From the NCBI RefSeq assembly GCF_032461945.1, contig NZ_JAWCUD010000003.1, positions 496,001 to 560,000 on the forward strand: DNA of 64,000 nt, given 5' to 3'. The position numbers and the translations under genes were made by a program. This stretch comes from Paenibacillus_E violae (lineage in GTDB: Bacteria > Bacillota > Bacilli > Paenibacillales > NBRC-103111). The notes under the pieces were generated by a model, which was given only the letters and a program-made list of their open reading frames with translations, ran no database searches and was not told the DNA's origin. Below, in pieces: positions 17,008-25,723 of this stretch. The number at the start of each line of letters is the position of its first letter. The first letter of the stretch is position 1.

Positions 17008-18781
17008 CGCGTTCAACTCCGTAAGGAAGATATAGATCCACAACAGTCCCTTGCTCCGGGCTGCTTTGAATGTAAACTCCATAATGATTGCGGTAATAAA
17101 GCTTAATACGCTGCTGTACGTTTAAGAGGCCAATGCCTGATTTGGAAGAAGTATCCGGCCGGCCGGATGGTTCCAATCGGTTTATTAGTGCTTCAAGAGC
17201 TTGCCGTTCCATTCCTACGCCATCATCTTTAACTTGTATACCTAGCAAGGTTTCCCCATCCTTTTCGACGGACCGTATCAAGACAAGCAGCGATGAATTT
17301 CCAATCTTCGGTTCAATCCCATGCTGTATCGCATTTTCTATTAACGGTTGAATCAACAGCTTGGGAACCTTTACTTCTTGGGTCAGCGGTTCGATATGGA
17401 ACTGCCAGTTTAAGCGGTGGCCGAGGCGGTATTTCATAATTTCCATATAACGCTGGCAATGCTCTATTTCGTCTGTTAAGCTCACCCAATCATCTTTGTC
17501 TGCAGCATTTATCGTATACCGGAACAGCTTGGATAAGGCAATAACCGTCTGGGCGCCTTCTTCCTCTTGTTTATCTATCAATGTCCAATATAACGATTCG
17601 AGCGTGTTGAACAAAAAATGCGGGTGAATTTGCGCTTGCAGCATTTTGATTTCCGCTTGGTTTTTGAGGCGTTCCTTTTCGTAAACCGTTTGCACCAGCT
17701 GATGCAATTCCCGGACAAGATTGTTATAAGAAATATTCAACTCATTCATTTCAAAATTAAAATAGACCTCTTCATTCAGATGCGGCAGCCCGAGGAACGG
17801 AATGCGCATTTTATTTCTGAGCCTGCGGATCGGCTTTGTAATAAAGCTGGAAAGTATCCACAAAAGCAGAAGACAGAAAACAACGCCGACAATTAACGAC
17901 CAAAGTAAAGCCTGCTTGAGTACGAGCAGCCCTTCTGTAATCGCTCTTACAGGGACAAGCATGAGAATGGACCAGTGGGTTTCCGTTGACTGCCGAATAA
18001 TCTTAAGATAATCCGTCCCGTGTATATTAATGATGGAATGAGTTCCCTGCGGAGCCGGGCTAAGCAATAAGGATGGATCGACCGATGTCAGCAGCGAGGG
18101 AGAGCTGGATGCGACAAGTTGTTGATGCTGGTCGTACAAATGCATCGTGCTTCCCTTGATTGAAGAGAACTCCGTGTTAAAAAAGTCAAGAAGTGAATCG
18201 CTGATTCGGAAGACAATGTATCCTCCTCCAGCCAGATAGTCATCCTCCAACCGGATTTGCCGCACAGCGAGAAGGTGACCGTTCTCCTTTTGCTTTGTGT
18301 CCGCCCATACAAGCTGCCCCTCTTTCAAATTGGCGAAAATAGCAGCCTCCTGGCCGATGCGTTCCAATAAATTTTGGTTTTCCAACGGATAGAACGGCTC
18401 ATCGCCCGCGTACAGCTCAATGCCTTGAATGAGATCGGAAAAGGTCATCAAATTAATCAAAATAGGCCGAACGGACAGCTTTTGGTCAACCGTTACGGTT
18501 TCTCCTTGTTTAACTTTGTACAATAACTGTTGGATCCGGGCATCCGTCATCAGCAGCAAGCTAAGCGTGTCAACCTGTGCAAGCACCGCATCCAAGCGGG
18601 CACTGGCCTGCTTGGTTGTTTCTCCTACGTAGGATTCGGTATTGCGGACCAACAGCTCGGATATTGAACGGTAAACCAATCCGCCTGCAATGGACAGGAC
18701 AACCATCATAACCAGCAGGAAGCCAAGTAAGATTTGCACTCTTGTCCGGTTCAATTGCAAGGCGCCTATAATCCTGTTCAT
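17000..18781 (-). CDS. Sensor histidine kinase (YesM-like)
   Basis: This is a 593-residue membrane kinase. TM1 is near 18-38, followed by an extracellular sensor domain. TM2 (LLWSLIVGVVFCLLLLWIL) is near 300, then a HAMP-like segment, a His_kinase domain with IHPHFLFNTLESLYW, and an HATPase domain with DDGVGM. The ATG at 18781 (MNRIIG) is chosen because the extra 25 residues of the longer frame are poorly placed and lack a ribosome site. It is in one operon with the importer genes upstream and the regulator downstream. Confidence 0.93.
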   Translation of the reverse strand: MNRIIGALQLNRTRVQILLGFLLVMMVVLSIAGGLVYRSISELLVRNTESYVGETTKQASARLDAVLAQVDTLSLLLMTDARIQQLLYKVKQGETVTVDQKLSVRPILINLMTFSDLIQGIELYAGDEPFYPLENQNLLERIGQEAAIFANLKEGQLVWADTKQKENGHLLAVRQIRLEDDYLAGGGYIVFRISDSLLDFFNTEFSSIKGSTMHLYDQHQQLVASSSPSLLTSVDPSLLLSPAPQGTHSIINIHGTDYLKIIRQSTETHWSILMLVPVRAITEGLLVLKQALLWSLIVGVVFCLLLLWILSSFITKPIRRLRNKMRIPFLGLPHLNEEVYFNFEMNELNISYNNLVRELHQLVQTVYEKERLKNQAEIKMLQAQIHPHFLFNTLESLYWTLIDKQEEEGAQTVIALSKLFRYTINAADKDDWVSLTDEIEHCQRYMEIMKYRLGHRLNWQFHIEPLTQEVKVPKLLIQPLIENAIQHGIEPKIGNSSLLVLIRSVEKDGETLLGIQVKDDGVGMERQALEALINRLEPSGRPDTSSKSGIGLLNVQQRIKLYYRNHYGVYIQSSPEQGTVVDLYLPYGVERDV

Positions 18782-18878
18782 GCTAAACACATCCTTTATT
18801 CCTAACAAAAAGAACCATACCCCATAGTATACATCATAGGAATGGTTTGCAAACAACTTATATTTACCTGTCGGAAAC

Positions 18879-19700
18879 TTATCCTTTTACAGCGCCGGCT
18901 GATAAACCTCTGACCACTTTTTCCTGGGAAAGAAAATAAGCGATTAGCAGCGGTAAGGTTCCCAGTGTCAATGTAGCCATGATTCCAGGAATGTTAACGG
19001 AAAACTCACCGTAAAACGCACGTAATCCGAGCGGCAGTGTCATTTTTTCAGGTGTTGTGATAAGCACCAAGCCAAAAACAAATTCATTCCATATATGAAT
19101 AAAATTATAGATCCCTATCGTCGCAAGCGCCGGAGCAAGCAGTGGCAATATGATTTTCCAAAATAATGCCGGCTGCGAGGTTCCGTCCATGATAGCCGCT
19201 TCATCCAGTTCGCGCGGAATTTCCTGGATGAATTGTGTCAAAATAATGATGGAAACCGGAAGGCTAAATGAAATATACGGCCCCAATAGCGCCCACAACG
19301 AATCATACAATCCTATTTCCTTTGTAAGAAGATAAACCGGGATCAATGTGGTATGCACCGGAATCATCATGCCTGCAAGAAATACATAGTAGATAGGCCG
19401 GTTCAACTTGAATCTTATGCGGGACAAGGGAAAGCTGACCATAGCCGATAATAAAATAACGGCAAACACGCTAGCGACCGAGATCAATATACTATTGATA
19501 AAATATTGATCGATTCCGAGCTTAAACACGAGCGCATAGTTTTCAAACACAAAGTTGCTCCAGAGAGAAGTTGGATTTTGAAAAAACAGCTCTTGTGTTT
19601 TTACAGAAGTTGCAATCATATATATAAATGGATAGCCTGTAAAAACCAGCAGAATGGCCGCGATCAAATAAAGCCCTGTATGCTTTATTATGGAAGGCAT
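18879..19700 (-). CDS. Carbohydrate ABC transporter permease, MalG-like
   Basis: This inner-membrane subunit of the second sugar importer has six predicted helices, the EAA loop DEAAIMDGTSQPALFWKI, and the C-terminal GLSAGAVKG ending typical of the family. The ATG at 19700 has AAAGGGTG at proper spacing; the GTG at 19709 is too close to it. It lies 33 bases after the MalF-like gene and before the kinase gene. Confidence 0.94.
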   Translation of the reverse strand: MPSIIKHTGLYLIAAILLVFTGYPFIYMIATSVKTQELFFQNPTSLWSNFVFENYALVFKLGIDQYFINSILISVASVFAVILLSAMVSFPLSRIRFKLNRPIYYVFLAGMMIPVHTTLIPVYLLTKEIGLYDSLWALLGPYISFSLPVSIIILTQFIQEIPRELDEAAIMDGTSQPALFWKIILPLLAPALATIGIYNFIHIWNEFVFGLVLITTPEKMTLPLGLRAFYGEFSVNIPGIMATLTLGTLPLLIAYFLSQEKVVRGLSAGAVKG

Positions 19701-19733
19701 GGTGATCACCCTTTCTTTATCTATGTCATATTC

Positions 19734-20654
19734 CTATTGGTTTGCCTTCGCGCGGGACCTGTCCGCTGCCAAAATGATCAATGCAACCACAAATGCGATA
19801 ACAAACATAGTAAATGAGATCGAGCTCGCGTATCCCATATTGAATTGCGAAAAGGCCTGCTTATACATATATGTGGCCATTAGCTCTGTACTGCTGGAGG
19901 GACCGCCCTCCGTCATGACGAAGATTAAATCAAAATATTTTAACGAGCCGATTACTGATAAAACCGAGGAAGTAATAATCGTTGGTTTAATTAACGGCAG
20001 CGTAATATGCCAAAACTTTTTAAAGCCGCTGCAGCCGTCAATTCCAGCCGACTCGTAGATGTCCGTCGGGATTCCGGAAATGGCCGCTCGGAACAAAATC
20101 ATATAAAACGGAGTGTACTGCCAACAAATAGTAATGATAACTGCGATAAAAGCGGTTTTCGTATCTCCAAGCCAACCGTTCTGCCACGAGCCGAGCCCTA
20201 TAGCCTCCAACGTTTTATTAATAACGCCGAACATCGGATCGTAGATCAGCGACCACAAAATCCCTACTGCTACGGTTGACATGAGCAAAGGCAGGAAATA
20301 CACGGTTCGGAACAACCGCATTCCCTTTAGCGGAGCAAACAAAATTAGCGCCATAACGAGTCCGAGAGGAATTTGTGTAACAACGGAAGCGATAACCAGC
20401 AGTAAATTATTAGAAACCGTCATCCAAAAAACGTTATCCGACAATAGAGTTACGTAATTTTGCAACGCAATGAACGTTTTTTCAGTCTGAATCCCGCTCC
20501 ACTTAAACATGCTGTAATAAAAAGTAGCAAAGATGGGATAAATCACATAAATCAAGTAAACGAGCAGCGCCGGACCGATAAACCATAATAAAAATAGGCT
20601 GTTTTGTATCTTATTTTGCCGGCGTATGTTTTGTGGCGAGGCATTGCTGTTCAT
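19734..20654 (-). CDS. Carbohydrate ABC transporter permease, MalF-like
   Basis: This is the partner permease, 306 residues from the ATG at 20654, which follows GGAGAGGGG. The longer frame from 20696 runs into the intercistronic hairpin and is rejected. The EAA loop reads YESAGIDGCSGFKKFWHI, and the MTEGGPSSST motif of MalF/UgpA-type subunits is present. It lies between the lipoprotein and MalG-like genes. Confidence 0.94.
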   Translation of the reverse strand: MNSNASPQNIRRQNKIQNSLFLLWFIGPALLVYLIYVIYPIFATFYYSMFKWSGIQTEKTFIALQNYVTLLSDNVFWMTVSNNLLLVIASVVTQIPLGLVMALILFAPLKGMRLFRTVYFLPLLMSTVAVGILWSLIYDPMFGVINKTLEAIGLGSWQNGWLGDTKTAFIAVIITICWQYTPFYMILFRAAISGIPTDIYESAGIDGCSGFKKFWHITLPLIKPTIITSSVLSVIGSLKYFDLIFVMTEGGPSSSTELMATYMYKQAFSQFNMGYASSISFTMFVIAFVVALIILAADRSRAKANQ

Positions 20655-20684
20655 GGGAAGCCCCTCTCCTTGGTGTAATAGTAG

Positions 20685-20706
20685 AAGGGGAGGCATCCCT
20701 CCCCTT
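20685..20706 (-). other. Intercistronic hairpin after the binding-protein gene
   Basis: AAGGGGAGG (20685-20693) and CCTCCCCTT (20698-20706) form a perfect 9-bp stem with a 4-base loop between the binding-protein stop and the permease ribosome site. It probably stabilises the upstream message and lets fewer transcripts reach the permeases. Confidence 0.6.
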
Positions 20707-20714
20707 GAATGACT

Positions 20715-22025
20715 TTATTTCTTTAATACTTCTTTTGCTTTAGCTTCCATTTGTTTAGCTGCCTCGGCCGGAGTCATGGACTGGCCAAATATATTTTGCG
20801 TTGTATCTTTATGCAGCTCAGCTAATTCCGATGGCAACGTTTGATCATAGAACGTTTGCAAGGAAGTCGCGCTGCTCAACATGTCGTTTAATTGTTTGGC
20901 AAAGGCATCCGTGTAAGTAATACCTTTCTGTGCCGAGATTGTGCCAGCTTGATCAGCTAATTTTTGTCCCAGCTCCTTGGATGTTAAAGCTTTAATCAGC
21001 TCAATTGATTCGTTAGGATATTTCGTTTTGGAAGATACGGAAAGTACAGGTGATACCCCTCCGACTACGTCAGTAATTTTCCCTTTGCCACCGTTGATTG
21101 TCGGGAACGGGAACATGCCTAATTTTTTCTCAAAGTCAGGCGCTTCGGTACGGACGTTGTTAATATACGAGGAGGTTTGCACTTCCATTGCAGCTTTGCC
21201 CGTATACATCAACTGACGTGAATTTCCCGCATCGTATTGAATACCATTAAACCCTGGATTGAAGCCGCCGGCTTTGACCAGCTCCTGGATCATATCTCCA
21301 GCTTTTATATAGGATTCATCATCAAATGTGCGTCCTTTTCTTTCAAAGGCTTCGTTAAAAATTTCCGAACCCCCAAGACGGTTTGCATAATACATGAACA
21401 ACAAAGCAGCAGGCCATTTCGTTTTATTTGCAAGCGCAAAAGGAATGATATTCTCCTTTTTAAGCTTTTCTACAATCGTCATCAGCTCGTCGTAAGTTTG
21501 AGGCGGCTGCAAATTGTATTTAGCGAAAATTTCCTTGTTGTAATAAACAGGAACTAAGGACAAAGCCACCGGTGCGCCGTATACTTTATTATCAAAAGTA
21601 GCGGAGCTGATCCCGGCAGGGATAAAGGTATCGGTGCTGATTTTACCGGTTAAATCCAGCACTTGGTTAGCGCTTACAAATTGTTTCAGCCAACCGCCGC
21701 CCCAAGAATGGAAAATATCAGGAGGATTTCCGCCGCCCATAGCAACGGTTAACTTCGTTTTGTAAGGGTCATTAGGAATTTGAACCGCTTCCACTTCCAC
21801 GTCGGGATGATCCTTCATAAACTGTTGAATCGTTGCCTCAATCAGTTCCTTCCGCTTCCCCGTTTCTATATACCATAACGACAGTTTCTTTTTCTCCCCG
21901 GCCGCAGCAGGAGCAGGTTGGGTTGGTTTGGAGTCAGGTGCTGCCGGTGCCGCAGTTTTAGTGCCACTGCAAGCTGAAATAACAAACAGCGCGCATACGC
22001 AAAACATAGCAATCCATTTCTTCAT
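20715..22025 (-). CDS. Extracellular sugar-binding lipoprotein
   Basis: This is the first gene of the second importer operon. The lipobox is ISAC with Cys19, followed by an Ala/Pro-rich linker and a family-1 binding fold; 436 residues. GAGAGGGG precedes the ATG. It delivers a sugar to the two permeases downstream. The GH43-like enzyme upstream suggests an arabinose- or xylose-containing oligosaccharide, which is inference from neighbourhood only. Confidence 0.93.
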   Translation of the reverse strand: MKKWIAMFCVCALFVISACSGTKTAAPAAPDSKPTQPAPAAAGEKKKLSLWYIETGKRKELIEATIQQFMKDHPDVEVEAVQIPNDPYKTKLTVAMGGGNPPDIFHSWGGGWLKQFVSANQVLDLTGKISTDTFIPAGISSATFDNKVYGAPVALSLVPVYYNKEIFAKYNLQPPQTYDELMTIVEKLKKENIIPFALANKTKWPAALLFMYYANRLGGSEIFNEAFERKGRTFDDESYIKAGDMIQELVKAGGFNPGFNGIQYDAGNSRQLMYTGKAAMEVQTSSYINNVRTEAPDFEKKLGMFPFPTINGGKGKITDVVGGVSPVLSVSSKTKYPNESIELIKALTSKELGQKLADQAGTISAQKGITYTDAFAKQLNDMLSSATSLQTFYDQTLPSELAELHKDTTQNIFGQSMTPAEAAKQMEAKAKEVLKK

Positions 22026-22057
22026 TGGGGAACCCCTCTCGATATGTTTATATTGTT

Positions 22058-22071
22058 TGTTTACGCTTTCA
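22058..22071. promoter_or_regulatory. Possible cre (CcpA) site
   Basis: TGTTTACGCTTTCA, whose complement is TGAAAGCGTAAACA, resembles a catabolite-responsive element with one or two mismatches. It lies about 33 bases upstream of the binding-protein start, a place that fits repression by glucose. Confidence 0.4.
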
Positions 22072-22212
22072 TAATATCACCGGTCCCTGCGCATAAAAAA
22101 GGTACTTTGATAGGCTAAAATGCCAATTTGATTGGGTATGTAGGTTTTAACAGAAATGAATAAAGGAGTGATGCCGGGGGAATGCTTCTGGAGAAATTCA
22201 TTTCATATAACG

Positions 22213-22259
22213 AAAAAGCCTTCAAAATCACTGCTACAGTGGGTTTGACGGCTTTTTTG
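22213..22259 (-). terminator. Terminator between the GH43-like gene and the importer operon
   Basis: AAAAAGCCTTCAAA pairs with TTTGACGGCTTTTTT around an inner CACTG/CAGTG stem. T runs at both ends make it likely to be bidirectional. It isolates the GH43-like gene from the importer operon. Confidence 0.85.
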
Positions 22260-22306
22260 TTATGACCATTCGACAAATCTATCAGGTATTCATTCATTTC
22301 AACAAA

Positions 22307-23224
22307 TTAGAGTGGAGGGATAATTACCGGAATGTTACCATCAGCTTCCCATCCAATCTCGACATAGGACAAATACCAAGTTTCCCCGTTATCGTTGTTG
22401 CCTTGAAAGAACAAATAAGTGCGCTGATCTTCATCTTCGAATAGATATGGATGACCTGACTCACTAGAATTCCAGCTGCCCGGTTCGCCATTCGGCAAAA
22501 GAGGCTCTGAAAACAGCCTTTGAAAATGCACTCCGTCTTCGCTTACCGCACATCCTATTTGCTGCGGCCAATTATTATAGGCACCCGCATAAAACATAAA
22601 TACTTTGCCATTCCGCTTACACGTCGCGGCCGCTTCGATACATTGCCCCTCCCAAGGAAGCTCGGGCTTAAGGATTGATTGGTCACAAGCTTGAGTCCAT
22701 GCGCCTGCTCCAAAGTCAGAATCAAGTGGCGCTGTTGCCACACCCTGCATTTGAATTTCACCCTTGGGATCGCGCGTCGCAAAATAAAGGAACAGCTTAT
22801 CCTGGTGAATAATAACATCGGCATCGATAGCTCTACCGTTATTCCACTCACCTGTTGGCGAAAACACGGGGTTCGACTTATTTCTCTCAAAATGCAGCCC
22901 GTCTTCCGAAACGGCGTGACAAATCGCATCCTTTGGGAAGTTCCCGTAGGTTTGATAGAACAAATGAATGCTTCCGTTCAATACAATAGCCCCGGGAGCA
23001 CATATTCCGTTGATTTCATAAGGATGCTGCGCTGTCATTTCACCAACGCGTTCCCATTGCTCCAGATCATCGCTTACAGCAATACCTATGCCCCAGCCGT
23101 CCGGTTGACGCCCGTCTTCATAGGAAGGAATGGAATAATACATCCAATACTTTCCTTTAAATTTTACAACAGCCGGATCTTTAGCGTATGGCTTTCCCCT
23201 GGAATGATCAGCATAGTACATCAT
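22307..23224 (-). CDS. GH43-like five-bladed beta-propeller glycosidase
   Basis: This is a 305-residue cytoplasmic protein without a signal peptide. Features of clan GH-F propellers are visible: YAKDPAVVKFKGKYWMYYS near the N-terminus (possible base Asp), DADVIIHQDKLFLYFATRD in the middle, and a Glu in GQCIEAAATCKRNGKVFMFY. Repeated YxxYxG/WMYYS-type strands fit the blades. It probably trims arabino- or xylo-oligosaccharides imported by the neighbouring transporter. The exact family (43, 62, 117 or 130-like) cannot be fixed by eye. Confidence 0.75.
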   Translation of the reverse strand: MMYYADHSRGKPYAKDPAVVKFKGKYWMYYSIPSYEDGRQPDGWGIGIAVSDDLEQWERVGEMTAQHPYEINGICAPGAIVLNGSIHLFYQTYGNFPKDAICHAVSEDGLHFERNKSNPVFSPTGEWNNGRAIDADVIIHQDKLFLYFATRDPKGEIQMQGVATAPLDSDFGAGAWTQACDQSILKPELPWEGQCIEAAATCKRNGKVFMFYAGAYNNWPQQIGCAVSEDGVHFQRLFSEPLLPNGEPGSWNSSESGHPYLFEDEDQRTYLFFQGNNDNGETWYLSYVEIGWEADGNIPVIIPPL

Positions 23225-23299
23225 TTTTCATTCTCCTTTTTCTGGATAAATTATACATTGGTACAGTATAGCATTTATCCGAAAATTCTATCAAATAGT

Positions 23300-23656
23300 T
23301 TTTCCCGCGTCCCGCTTTGGAAATGTAATTTCGTCAATTAACAGCAGCCCGCTTTGACGAAGTCTTTCACCCAAAGCAAGAACTTCCTCAATATCATTCA
23401 CACAAAAAGGACTGCCCTGCCGAAAATCTTGGAAGAGTAGCTCCTAAATTGGCGATATTACCAAATAGCAACCGCGTTGTAAAGCTGGCAAAAAGCGCTA
23501 CCGTGCACTGTGTCACGATATAGGACAAACCATCCCGAAAAGAGATATCCGTCGGCACCATAAACCAACTGCAGGATTAAAATTAATTAATAGGTTCCCA
23601 AATAAGCTAGCAGCCTGATGTTATTGTGCTAACGTGTCCCGTTAGTTCAGCCAACT
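23300..23656 (-). pseudogene. Decayed coding remnants, possibly ROK-family
   Basis: On the minus strand three short, frame-shifted stretches look protein-like. One contains AASLFGNLLINFNPAV, reminiscent of the ROK NLINxxNP motif, near 23.58-23.62 kb. Another contains RDGLSYIVTQCTVALFASF. A third contains NDIEEVLALGERLRQSG near 23.33-23.43 kb. No intact frame joins them. They are best read as gene debris upstream of the GH43-like gene; the family is a weak guess. Confidence 0.3.
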
Positions 23657-23959
23657 TTACTCGAAAAAGACAAATGTATTTTCAAGTCCAATCATAGCTT
23701 TAAGAGTTTTTCCTAATGAATAATGGCTTGGTGTATGTTTCTTAACAACACAAAGAATATTTCCTGCCTTGCCTTGTGTGAGGTTCGTTAGCTGAAGATG
23801 TTCGTCGTTATCAAAGATGAATGACACTAAATATTCGTAATAGTCGTGATTCTTATTTGAAACATTCAAACCAACATTGTAAATTCTTACTTTTGTCCCA
23901 GCCCAAATCTTTTCATTATCGCTTATGTTACGTAATGGAATCCAATCTGCTCTCTGCAT
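23657..23959 (-). CDS. Small protein of unknown function
   Basis: This 100-residue protein is not recognised. Its composition is natural (KIWAGTKVRIYNVGLNV; YYEYLVSFIFDNDEHLQL), with alternating strands suggesting a small beta-rich cytoplasmic domain, and it has no signal or membrane segment. It lies beside another small unassigned gene on the same strand and has lower GC than its neighbours. The size and pairing resemble orphan immunity genes of polymorphic toxin loci, but no toxin gene is near, so this is only a possibility. Confidence 0.55.
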   Translation of the reverse strand: MQRADWIPLRNISDNEKIWAGTKVRIYNVGLNVSNKNHDYYEYLVSFIFDNDEHLQLTNLTQGKAGNILCVVKKHTPSHYSLGKTLKAMIGLENTFVFFE

Positions 23960-24027
23960 GCACCTACACCTCTAAAGACTGAACTATCGTTTCAGCGAAT
24001 GTCCAAGTTTCCTAAATACATAAACAA

Positions 24028-24237
24028 TTAACTTCTAATAATTTCTTCAGAGTTCTTTTGCTCAAATTTTTTCATATTATTCACTACCTCTAACCCTGAT
24101 CCGAACACAATATCATGATGATTAACGCATAATAGCCAATCGTATTTTTTGGAAACTAAGTAATGATCCCTCAGATGCATAAGTTCAGGAATAACACTAT
24201 TAACTATGTTGCTAATCAATCTTTTACTTTTATTCAA
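24028..24237 (-). CDS. Small protein of unknown function
   Basis: This 69-residue Lys/Asn-rich protein is not recognised. It has a helical N-terminus (KRLISNIVNSVIPELMHLRDHYLV) and an aromatic Cys-Val-Asn-His-His stretch. It has no signal peptide and is AT-rich. It is 68 bases upstream of the 100-residue gene on the same strand, so the two may be co-transcribed. Confidence 0.45.
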   Translation of the reverse strand: MNKSKRLISNIVNSVIPELMHLRDHYLVSKKYDWLLCVNHHDIVFGSGLEVVNNMKKFEQKNSEEIIRS

Positions 24238-24559
24238 TTCAAATTAAAAAATCTTCGTTTAGCCTTTCTCGACTGCTTAATTGTAGCTCTAACTACATGT
24301 CTGCTCCTTATTCTACACTAGCTGCGTGGCTGCTGTTTCCATATTTACTTTGGTCTTGCTTTGCAACTTATTTAGCTTGGACCATCTATAAGCTCAATTC
24401 ATAGCCACGCTCGTACAGTATGAAAAAAGGCTCATGCACGATTGCATGAGCTCTAGACTAAGTTTAGCCAGATATTTACCATCCTTTTAAGGGCCGGGGC
24501 TGATGATAGGTATTACTACTATGTTTTGAAGTACTCCTTACAGGACTGGATACATCCCA
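24238..24559 (-). terminator. Gap with the crt operon terminator
   Basis: Within this interval GCTCATGCA (24430-24438) pairs with TGCATGAGC (24443-24451), followed on the minus strand by six T residues (24423-24428). It is a strong intrinsic terminator 109 bases after the crtQ stop. Nothing else is recognisable here. Confidence 0.85.
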
Positions 24560-25675
24560 TTACACATCTATATTACGCCCCTTCCATTTAACAGTACGTA
24601 GAATATATGTCTGAAATAAAGAATAAACGAATGTTGCGCTGAAAAATAAAAACAAAATCGGATGAAACAAAAATATATACCGACTGAAATTGCCACATCG
24701 GCGGGCAAACTGTATCGTTTGCAAGACATATGTCAAATACAAGGTGCTGCTTAAGATCATCGCTGTTAAGCTATTTGCCGAGATGGACGAAATCAGTGCT
24801 CCTGTAGTCATAAAACTACCGGAAATCCAAATAATGGTCATCAACATTACGAACGGATGCGTTGATTTTGATCCAACAGCAAAACTTTTACACCACCCCT
24901 CTACAAGGCTTTTAATTCCCTCAGGGTACATGCGAAAAGAAACGATGCCTTTTCCGCCCATACAATGAACAGGTAGGTTTTTATCCATAAAGGCCTGCCC
25001 GAGTGCCAGATCATCCAATACGGCACCCAGAATTTTTTGGTGCCCCCCCGTAAATAAATATTCCTCTTTATTGCATAGTAGGCACGGACCAAATGAACCT
25101 GCAGTTTTGAACCTGGGCCCCCAGAAAGAATATACATTCATTCCAACAATAACAATTATGTTAAAAATCGCCGAAAGATTTTCATATAATCGATGCACGG
25201 TATGATAAGGCTGTAGAGATAAAATCCCTTTAGCACCTTTTTGTTGGTAGAAACTGAGCAAACAAATCAGGCTTTCTGCATTCATTAGCGATGTATCTGC
25301 ATCTAAGAAAAGGAGCCATCTCCCTTTAGCGTGGAGCGCACCATGCCAACAAGCCATGGATTTACCTGAGCCTGAGTCGACTGCCTTGTTTTGTAGAACT
25401 TTTGCACCGAAACTCTCTGCAATCGTAGCAGTATGATCTGTTGAATGATCATCAACGACTAGAACTTCAAATGACTGAAACGATTGGTTTTGTAACGATT
25501 GTAGCAGAGGAGAAATTCGACCCGATTCATTTCTGGCTGGAATAATGATTGATAAATATGGCAACTGATTTACTTTCTTCCTTGTTTGAAGAAGCGGCAA
25601 AGACCAGAACATCATAACGCCAACTAGAACAGCCAAGGAACCAATAATAAGATTAAGCCCTTCAGAGCCTGTCAT
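24560..25675 (-). CDS. crtQ: Family 2 glycosyltransferase, diaponeurosporenoate glucosyltransferase
   Basis: It attaches glucose to the carboxylated C30 carotenoid. One N-terminal helix (about 9-28) is followed by a GT2 fold with SIIIPARNESGRI, the VVDDHSTD nucleotide site and DADTSL metal site. A possible acceptor region follows (GGHQKILGAVLDDLALGQ), and then C-terminal membrane helices. The 371-residue length and order match CrtQ of staphyloxanthin loci. It is the last gene of the crt operon, 48 bases after crtN. The membrane helices place it at the inner face of the cytoplasmic membrane. Confidence 0.88.
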   Translation of the reverse strand: MTGSEGLNLIIGSLAVLVGVMMFWSLPLLQTRKKVNQLPYLSIIIPARNESGRISPLLQSLQNQSFQSFEVLVVDDHSTDHTATIAESFGAKVLQNKAVDSGSGKSMACWHGALHAKGRWLLFLDADTSLMNAESLICLLSFYQQKGAKGILSLQPYHTVHRLYENLSAIFNIIVIVGMNVYSFWGPRFKTAGSFGPCLLCNKEEYLFTGGHQKILGAVLDDLALGQAFMDKNLPVHCMGGKGIVSFRMYPEGIKSLVEGWCKSFAVGSKSTHPFVMLMTIIWISGSFMTTGALISSISANSLTAMILSSTLYLTYVLQTIQFARRCGNFSRYIFLFHPILFLFFSATFVYSLFQTYILRTVKWKGRNIDV

Positions 25676-25723
25676 GGAATTTCCTCCTCAAGAGGTTAGC
25701 GCAGGATTTTGCTCGTGCATGCA

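Noticed and set aside
22679..23341. Plus-strand open frame of 220 codons
   Set aside because: Shadow of the GH43-like gene; no family features.
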